From: a virus
DNA length: 44,083 bases
Reading direction: 5' to 3' (one strand)
IMG/VR virus record: IMGVR_UViG_3300013104_000448
Span: 1 to 44,083 of that record
Shown here piece after piece: positions 38,345-44,083 of the stretch. The notes under the pieces are model-generated. The model did no database searches. It was not told the origin of the DNA and was given only the letters and a program-made list of their open reading frames with translations. Numbering within the stretch: position 1 is the first letter of the stretch; the number at the start of each line of letters is the position of its first letter. The position numbers and the translations under genes are program-made.

Positions 38345-40668
38345 TGCTGCTCCCCAGGAATTAGTATTTCAAAATCTGCTCGAGTGCCATCACCAGCAAG
38401 ATCAATAGAGCCATTCATGTTTTTGAGTATCTGAGACGCGCTGTATAGACCTAATCCTGTTCCACTGGATGATCCCGTGTATCCGCGTTCAAATATTTTA
38501 GATGGGTTTACTTTTTTGTCATCTATGCCAAGTCCATCATCTGTAACTCTTATGATTACTGAATTTCGACCTTTCTGAGATACTTTGAATTCGATTTTAC
38601 TGGCTTTCGCTTTGCGAGCATTGTCGAGTAAGTTGTCAACTAAAACCGCAATATCAACGGGGGAGAAGTTTCTTACCAAGGATATTTGGTTGTCGTAAAA
38701 AATAGCGTTTGGAATTCCCGGGATGTCAACCAATCGAACCTCAAAGTATTCACTCAAAAATTTAATCAGGTCGCCATGGATATTGTCGGTTTGTAAATCA
38801 ATACGTATGTTTGGGGCGAAAGAAAGAACTTTTCCTAATCTATCGCTGGATAAAGTTGCGCCGGCTATGGACGTAGCGACTCGTTTTGCGGATTGACGGA
38901 TTGAGGCAAGCAGATCTTCCACATCGTCTAATTCTATATCTTCACTCTCAGAATCTGAAAAGGAAATAACATTGCGGATTTCATGTGCTGCGTTGTTTAT
39001 TGCGGATCGAATATGGCCTAAGTGGATTGTCGCTTGGTGCATCAGTAGCTGCACACGCTCGATATCCACGTCTTGACTACTGCCAAGGAAGGCAGCTTGC
39101 TGTTCTAGTCGAGCAATGTGAGCATCCGCGCGATTACGATCTGCTATTGCTTGATGTGCAACCTGACGCGCTTCTTCTCTGGATGACCTTAATTCTTCTA
39201 TTCGGCGCCTAGCATCTTCGATTTGGGTCAGTAGAGATGTGTCGCCCTGGCTTTCGGCGACGATAGACATTGCTTTAAGTGCGTCGTCTGTTACTTGATC
39301 AGGATCATCGGATACCCGAACTAGCTCTTTGTCATAGTATAAAATTTCAACATCTTTCGAGCGTGCAAGCCCGCCTACAATGGCAAGGACTCTTTCGCGA
39401 GCCTTATCAGTTTCAAGCCCAGCAGAAGTATCCCTGTCTTGATCCTGCTTATCTTTCCAGTTGACACCGACCACATAGCGTTCCAAACGAAAGATCATGT
39501 GTCGTAAAATTGCGTCATAGAGGGCTCTGCTGCGAGCGTCTTCTACTAGTCCGGCATCTCTGCTCGATACTTCACGAAACATTTTTGGTAACGCAGAAAC
39601 ATCAACGCGACCAATGATGTCTCGTGTACCTAAGTAACGAGATTGCCCTTGCTGTTTTCTGCGATTTAATCCAAGAGTGTCATCAAACTCTTCGCCGATG
39701 GGGAATATCCGAAACTTGTTTAAAAAGAGAAATACACTTCCAAACTCGACGGGTCTAACCCCCATGCGAGTGGTAAATGTTTGTTTTGCTGATCTGTTTA
39801 AGAAGTAAATATGACCTTCTATCCGAGCGTCAGTGAGTTCACTATAGGGGGAAGGTTCCCGTATGGAGTAAATTTTCCGCCCACGGTCAAATAGCGTAGA
39901 TGTGACAGTGTCATCCTCGATCACTACTTCGATGCGACTGGTTTTCTCTTGAAGTAATGCGGCTATCTCATTGCCAACCTGACCATCGACTCCATCAATT
40001 ATGTCAGTTGTACCGTCGACAAGCCAAGTAGACACAGCAACATGATTTGTTGTTCCGAACGGGTCGATAAGCTTAGCCAAGTCTCTACGCAGTCGCCTAA
40101 TCCTATCCTCGTTCCATTCATGTCGGGTAGATTTAATTACTAACACTGTACCGTGTTTTTTAGGTTCCTTTGGATTAATTATTTCTGGAAATTCATTCGT
40201 GCTTCCCATGTTGACGGATACACTTTGGAATTCCTTAGTGCTGTCATTCTCAAATTTAGTCCAATCTATATACAGTTTTGATATTTTTTCTGTTTCAGTA
40301 ACGATGCTGTATAATTCAAGTTGTTCGCCTAAGGTGTCGCAGGCAAACCGTCCAATGCCCTTGCTTCCCGCGAACTGTCCAGCAGGTTTTATTTTGTCGC
40401 GATAACTATTGGCGTCGATTATTGCTTTTTCAGAATAAGCAACGAAAAGCCATTTATCCCTGATATCGGATTGGGACATTCCTCGGCCATCGTCCACAAT
40501 CGTTATGCTTTGCCTTTCAGGGTTGAATTCGATATCGACTTTTGTAGCGCCTGCATCAAAAGAGTTTTTTACAAGCTCAAAGATAGCAACGAATTCATTT
40601 GTAACTAAATCCCGCCCAATGATGTCTTTAAGGTGGGAGCTAATTCGAAATTTTTCTACAGTAGCCAT
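38341..40668 (-). CDS. Dual-GHKL protein: MORC/Hsp90-like ATPase fused to histidine kinase
   Basis: 775 residues, no membrane segment. The N-terminal GHKL ATPase (about 1-200) shows E31/N35/D38 (FELVKNSFDAGAT), IVDDGRGMSQ (59-66) and GSKGIGRFACDTLG near 100, the MORC/Hsp90/MutL-like pattern. A middle region and a coiled coil (RRIEELRSSREEARQVAHQAIADRNRADAHIARLEQQ) follow. The C-terminal third is a histidine kinase: H-box AAHEIRNVIS with H562, N-box DNLLDNARKA (678-687), DDGLGI (710-715), FERGYT and GTGLGLY (736-742). It presumably senses infection and phosphorylates the HEPN-type regulator next to it. The gene is A+T-rich compared with the phage. Confidence 0.85.
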   Translation of the reverse strand: MATVEKFRISSHLKDIIGRDLVTNEFVAIFELVKNSFDAGATKVDIEFNPERQSITIVDDGRGMSQSDIRDKWLFVAYSEKAIIDANSYRDKIKPAGQFAGSKGIGRFACDTLGEQLELYSIVTETEKISKLYIDWTKFENDSTKEFQSVSVNMGSTNEFPEIINPKEPKKHGTVLVIKSTRHEWNEDRIRRLRRDLAKLIDPFGTTNHVAVSTWLVDGTTDIIDGVDGQVGNEIAALLQEKTSRIEVVIEDDTVTSTLFDRGRKIYSIREPSPYSELTDARIEGHIYFLNRSAKQTFTTRMGVRPVEFGSVFLFLNKFRIFPIGEEFDDTLGLNRRKQQGQSRYLGTRDIIGRVDVSALPKMFREVSSRDAGLVEDARSRALYDAILRHMIFRLERYVVGVNWKDKQDQDRDTSAGLETDKARERVLAIVGGLARSKDVEILYYDKELVRVSDDPDQVTDDALKAMSIVAESQGDTSLLTQIEDARRRIEELRSSREEARQVAHQAIADRNRADAHIARLEQQAAFLGSSQDVDIERVQLLMHQATIHLGHIRSAINNAAHEIRNVISFSDSESEDIELDDVEDLLASIRQSAKRVATSIAGATLSSDRLGKVLSFAPNIRIDLQTDNIHGDLIKFLSEYFEVRLVDIPGIPNAIFYDNQISLVRNFSPVDIAVLVDNLLDNARKAKASKIEFKVSQKGRNSVIIRVTDDGLGIDDKKVNPSKIFERGYTGSSSGTGLGLYSASQILKNMNGSIDLAGDGTRADFEILIPGEQQ

Positions 40669-41427
40669 GCTTTAATCCTAAGAGGATTTATAGTAGTAGG
40701 TCTTTCGGCCTGCATTTATATGTTCACCAAATTTTTTATAAGCGTAGACACGCTGCGACTGTGGTCAAAAATTGAAATTTGACGTCTACTTAAAAAAATC
40801 ATTGCAGGTTTGTGGCGGGCAAGCAAAAAAAAGTGACCAAAATACTTGATTTTTGGATCTGAAAATGCAGGCTGAATTAAGTCGCTCATCTGAGGGCTTC
40901 CAGAGGTAAATTACTGGTGCGGAGGCCTGCGTTGAGCGGCATTGTGGGTAACCTATCTGAGACAGTTAGCACTGGTCGTAGCCCTTCTAGCCCGCGAGAG
41001 TCGTGTGCACCTGATTAATTTTCACTGCCATTATGGTGATAGCACAAGCTTTGGCTGTCTATAGCAAAGGGGAGTTGTGATGCGGAGCAACGGGTATCGC
41101 TAGCGTCCTTTCGGGAAAAAGTGCAGCAGCGAGTAATTCTTTCTGTTGTTCCACTCGAAATTTCGTAAGTGGGGGATACGGTCAAGAAGCTACAGGTGAT
41201 TCCAGGCTTCTCGATATCTATAAGGGAAGCTAGATTTCTCTCGGCTTTGGTCATGTCACACAAATTTCGTCAACGAATAGTGGCAATCTCGACGAAAAGG
41301 TGGGCCTAAGGATGCCGATTTGCTACCCTAGATGAGCTCTTAGCCCCTCTAGCCAAGCCATGCATGCCTGACCATGACCAAGCGCGGTCGCTGGAATTGT
41401 AGGGAACATTGATACGTTAGGTAAAAT
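40669..41427. other. A+T-rich spacer between kinase operon and methyltransferase
   Basis: 759 bases lie between two divergent cargo genes. One minus-strand frame (41015-41263, 82 aa, beginning MCDMTKAERNLASLID) has no recognised similarity and poor support; it may be a remnant. The stretch should contain the divergent promoters of the kinase operon and the cytosine methyltransferase. I see no convincing RNA gene or repeat. Confidence 0.4.
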
Positions 41428-42687
41428 ATGAAATTTATTGATGTGTTTGCTGGCTGTGGCGGTCTTTCGTTGGGGCTTTTGAAAGCTGGTTGCCAAGGAA
41501 TAGCCGCTATCGAAAAAAATCCTATGGCATTTGAAACTTTGCGACATAATCTGATCGATGGCCAACGGTATAGTTTTGACTGGCCTGATTGGCTTCCTAA
41601 GAAAGCGATGAGTTGTGAGCAGCTTTTAAATGATCATCGGGAAAAGCTGCTTACTCTGACAAATGAGATTGATATAATGGTAGGTGGTCCACCCTGCCAA
41701 GGATTCTCATTAGCTGGTAGACGCAACCCCGCTGACCCACGTAATAAGATGGCAGAGCAATACATAGAGCTTGTAAGAATTATTCGTCCGAAATTTATAG
41801 TTATAGAAAACGTTAGTGGATTTAATAGTAAGTTCAATCAGGCTGAAAAGTGTGATGTTGATGATGAAAGATACTTTAAGCAGTCTTACGCAGACTTTAT
41901 TAGTAATGAGCTAGAAAAAGTTGGTTATTTTGTTTCTCGAGGAAAGCTAAATTGTGCAAATTTTGGAGTTCCACAAAATAGGCACAGGTATTTCATTATT
42001 TGCTCCAAGTGCGATGAGGGGGGCAATCTATTTGATAGGCTCCATAAGTACGGTGAAAAGTTTAAGGCCTTTAAGGGGCTAAGCAATGCAAAAGATGTAT
42101 CTGTGCATGATGCAATTGCAGATTTAGAGGTTCATGGGAAGGATTTAGTGTCAAGCAGTGACTCGCCAGTCAAGGGGTTCAGGGAGATTAAATATAGCTT
42201 GCCGGATATAATATCTCCATACCTTAAACTTATGCGTGATGGTCATGAAGGGGCGCCGAATAGCCTAAGATTGCCAAATCACAAAACAAATACAGTTCTT
42301 CAGTTTATTAGAATTCGCCAAGCTTCAGAGCCTGGTAAGACTTTGTCTAAAGAGTCTCGCGATAAGTTGGGTATTAAAAAGCATGCGATAACCGTGCTGG
42401 CAAAAAATAGACCTTCGCCAACAATCACCACATTGCCTGATGACATATTGCACTATAGTGAGCCGCGAATTCTCACTGCAAGAGAAACAGCCAGAATTCA
42501 ATCGTTTCCCGATTGGTTTGAGTTTACAGGGAAGTATACAACTGGCGGAACTGCTAGAAAACTTGATTGCCCAAGATATACTCAGATTGGCAACGCTGTA
42601 CCTCCGTTGTTGTCCGAAGCAATTGGTATGATGTTATATGAGGAGGTCTTAATGTCGGAAATGAATAGTAAGGCTGTTGAGCAATAA
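41428..42687 (+). CDS. DNA (cytosine-5) methyltransferase
   Basis: 419 residues. All main C5-MTase motifs are present in order: I DVFAGCGGLSLG, IV GGPPCQGFS with catalytic Cys90, VI ENVSG, VIII QNRHRYF, a target-recognition region of usual size, IX RPSPTITT and X QIGNAVPP. It methylates a specific C in DNA and probably labels self DNA. A Vsr-type endonuclease gene lies convergent downstream, and the kinase/HEPN pair lies upstream. A+T-rich codon use shows a different origin from the phage core. The sequence specificity cannot be told from here. Confidence 0.93.
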   Translation: MKFIDVFAGCGGLSLGLLKAGCQGIAAIEKNPMAFETLRHNLIDGQRYSFDWPDWLPKKAMSCEQLLNDHREKLLTLTNEIDIMVGGPPCQGFSLAGRRNPADPRNKMAEQYIELVRIIRPKFIVIENVSGFNSKFNQAEKCDVDDERYFKQSYADFISNELEKVGYFVSRGKLNCANFGVPQNRHRYFIICSKCDEGGNLFDRLHKYGEKFKAFKGLSNAKDVSVHDAIADLEVHGKDLVSSSDSPVKGFREIKYSLPDIISPYLKLMRDGHEGAPNSLRLPNHKTNTVLQFIRIRQASEPGKTLSKESRDKLGIKKHAITVLAKNRPSPTITTLPDDILHYSEPRILTARETARIQSFPDWFEFTGKYTTGGTARKLDCPRYTQIGNAVPPLLSEAIGMMLYEEVLMSEMNSKAVEQ

Positions 42688-42880
42688 AAGCAGAATTACG
42701 ACACCACCAGAAATATCAATACTTATTTCAGAAGTAGTAACGGCTTAGTTGGTGTTTGTTGGGGGCTTTGTTGATTTTAGTTCTGTTTACCGCTGAAGTC
42801 TTCGTGGTGTTGAAGGTTCTGAGTTTTGACGCGTAATTCCCTTTCAAAAAAAGGGGGGTGAAAGTTTTTCAGGTTGTGAC

Positions 42881-43291
42881 TTAGTCGTGCTCGATGAACT
42901 CACGTAGTCTAGTTGCCAGAGTATCGGTAAATTTCAGCTCGCATTCCCATATAGTCAGCACGCGCCATCCTTCGGCTTCAAGCAATGAAATGCTTGCTTT
43001 GTCTCGCGCCTGGTTCCGCTCAATTTTAGCCTTCCAGAATTCTACACGCGTTTTAGGGAGCCGCCAGGAACGGCAGCCAATGTGTCCGTGCCAAAAGCAG
43101 CCGTTGACGAAAATCGCTTTTTTCCGGCCTGGAAATATCAGATCAGGACTGCCGGAAAGGTGCTTAGCGTGAAGACGATAGCGATAACCCATACCAAAAA
43201 CCAGTCGTCTTACGACGAGCTCGGGTTTGGTATGTTTTGCCTTAACGCGGCTCATTAGCCAACTGCGTTTTTCGGCTGTCAACCTGTCCAT
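42881..43291 (-). CDS. vsr: Very short patch repair-type endonuclease (Vsr)
   Basis: 136 residues, the usual size. MSRVKAKHTKPELVVRRLVFGMGYRYRLHAKHLSGSPDLIFPGRKKAIFVNGCFWHGH is the Vsr core with catalytic Asp in SPDLIF and the GCFWHGH motif; RVLTIWECELK follows. Vsr nicks T:G mismatches arising by deamination of 5-methylcytosine, and genes of this type normally accompany C5-methyltransferases. Here it is convergent with the methyltransferase, 193 bases apart. Some Vsr relatives act as restriction nucleases, so a restriction role is possible. Confidence 0.93.
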   Translation of the reverse strand: MDRLTAEKRSWLMSRVKAKHTKPELVVRRLVFGMGYRYRLHAKHLSGSPDLIFPGRKKAIFVNGCFWHGHIGCRSWRLPKTRVEFWKAKIERNQARDKASISLLEAEGWRVLTIWECELKFTDTLATRLREFIEHD

Positions 43292-43947
43292 TTAAACTGC
43301 GCTCTGTGAGATCAGTCCGGGCCGTATGATACCTACATCACCCCGCGTCGTCTCACTGCGAATGGCTCAAAAAGGCCAAGCGGCGTTGGAGACGCTTCTC
43401 AGGGGCCTGGCGTCGGAGTATTTGGTTCTGTCTTGTACAAAAATGCGTTACGAAGGGATCAACTCGCGCCTGCATTCAAGCACAGCAGCAACAGTGCTCT
43501 GGATTGGAGCCGAAAACGGTCGCTTAAAATTTGCTACAAGGGATGAGGGGGGGGCAGAATTTAGTTGTGTTGCATCGACCGGTTGAATCCACAACCCATT
43601 GATATAGATAGTCCGTCCTGCCTTCACCGATACTGGTAACGGTTGGCAGGTAGCTGTCAGGGAGGGTGGAACATGCACCTGTAGACTACGAATAAAACGA
43701 CCCAGACGCATGACGTTCGCCCTGACTCTCTAGCACGCGGAGTGGTCGGGTATGCCATGAGTGGTGAGCCGCACTATCGCCCGTGGTTTCGGAGACACCT
43801 CTGAATGACCGCTCCTGGCCGTTATCTCCCGGATGCAAACGCAGTTAGCCGTGACGTAGAGGTAAGTTGAGGGGGGCTTGCTGGTACAGAACTGGTACGG
43901 GGGAGATTGGTTGTTGCTGTAAGCCTTTGTTTTAAAGGCCCTTGCCG
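43292..43947. other. Right-end prophage segment, no confident gene
   Basis: 656 bases lie between vsr and attR. A minus-strand frame (43448-43711, 87 aa, MRLGRFIRSLQVHVPPSLTA...) and a plus frame (43326-43586) are open but not recognised; the minus one has a weak CAGGGCG before its ATG. The segment includes the right-arm TGGTAC repeats (43882-43898) and probably the right half of attP. It is not assigned further. Confidence 0.4.
43882..43898. repeat. Right arm-type repeats TGGTAC
   Basis: TGGTAC occurs twice, 11 bases apart (43882-43887, 43893-43898), matching the motif near the left end. It lies about 60 bases inside attR, where arm-type integrase sites would be expected. Confidence 0.4.
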
Positions 43948-44025
43948 TTAATCGCTCCAATCCATCATCGGCGCGACGGAGAAACGGCGGGAGAGCGGGG
44001 CGGGTGAAGCGTTGGCTGCGGACAT
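43948..44025 (-). pseudogene. dusA: Cut-off native 5' end of dusA
   Basis: The minus strand reads the native start [20 protein letters not shown], then MDWSD, and then a TAA contributed by the phage (43950-43948): 25 residues. It is the chromosomal 5' end separated from the rest of dusA by integration. The body of the gene continues at the left end with a phage-supplied start. Confidence 0.9.
43956..43997. other. attR-like site, right prophage boundary in dusA
   Basis: The partner of 111-152: 34 of 42 positions agree, including TCCATCAT at 43961-43968. All differences fall in third codon positions of the DusA frame. Sequence to the right is chromosome (native dusA start and upstream region). 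Confidence 0.75.
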
Positions 44026-44083
44026 TGGCAATCTGGAATCGGTGAGGCTGGGAGGTGGGGGAGTTTATCAGGAATGGGATGAC

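Noticed and set aside
41015-41263. 82-codon minus-strand frame in the cargo spacer
   Set aside because: No recognisable motif and no good ribosome site; kept only as a possible remnant within the spacer entry.

Overview
The window is a complete or near-complete temperate prophage of about 43.8 kb integrated in a Pseudomonas chromosome. It most resembles the P. fluorescens group, judged from GC-rich coding style, PrtN-type regulators and DusA-type flanks; this is recognition, not a database result. Both ends carry pieces of the tRNA-dihydrouridine synthase gene dusA on the minus strand. The left end holds the body of dusA (running off the window). The right end holds a cut-off 25-codon native 5' end. 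The phage supplies a substitute start and N-terminus for dusA at the left end. An imperfect 42-bp att-like repeat lies at 111-152 and 43956-43997.

Layout from left to right. (1) attL, tyrosine integrase and an MqsR/MqsA-like toxin-antitoxin candidate (about 100-2490). (2) A leftward early operon of small proteins, including two PrtN-like proteins and a KilA-C-like protein (2550-5369), driven by a clear promoter with embedded operators. (3) An immunity region: an A+T-rich DUF4917/SIR2-like gene (probably an exclusion or defence gene), an S24 CI-type repressor and a Cro-like gene. A shared 17-bp operator, ATCAACC-N3-RGTTGAT, occurs on both sides of this region. (4) A probable structured RNA, then rightward early genes: CII-like, DksA/TraR-like zinc finger, Toprim-VirE/VapE primase-helicase and a Q-like protein. 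These are followed by a repeat-rich, possibly origin-like region (7640-11640). (5) Holin, small orphans, then a lambda-type head module: TerS, gpA-type TerL, gpW, portal, ClpP-like protease, gpD, gpE capsid, FII, Z (12262-21936). (6) A P2-type contractile tail module: V, W, J, I, fibre, chaperone, FI sheath, FII tube, E, tape measure, U, X, D (21941-35175). (7) GH19 endolysin, Rz/Rz1 and a Dam-type adenine methyltransferase. (8) An A+T-rich cargo block next to attR.

The phage is therefore a myovirus chimera: lambda-like capsid and packaging, P2-like tail. Late genes are separated by several intrinsic-terminator-like hairpins, which fits processive antitermination or graded late expression.

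The most interesting part is the cargo at 37400-43291. A translationally overlapped pair encodes a 775-residue protein with two GHKL ATPase domains (an N-terminal MORC/Hsp90-like one and a C-terminal histidine-kinase module with an H-E-I-R-N H-box) and a 314-residue response regulator. The regulator's C-terminal half carries an R-N-I-L-G-H motif typical of HEPN ribonucleases. Beside them lie a C5-cytosine methyltransferase and a Vsr-type endonuclease. I infer a phosphorelay-controlled abortive-infection or restriction-like defence system carried by the prophage.
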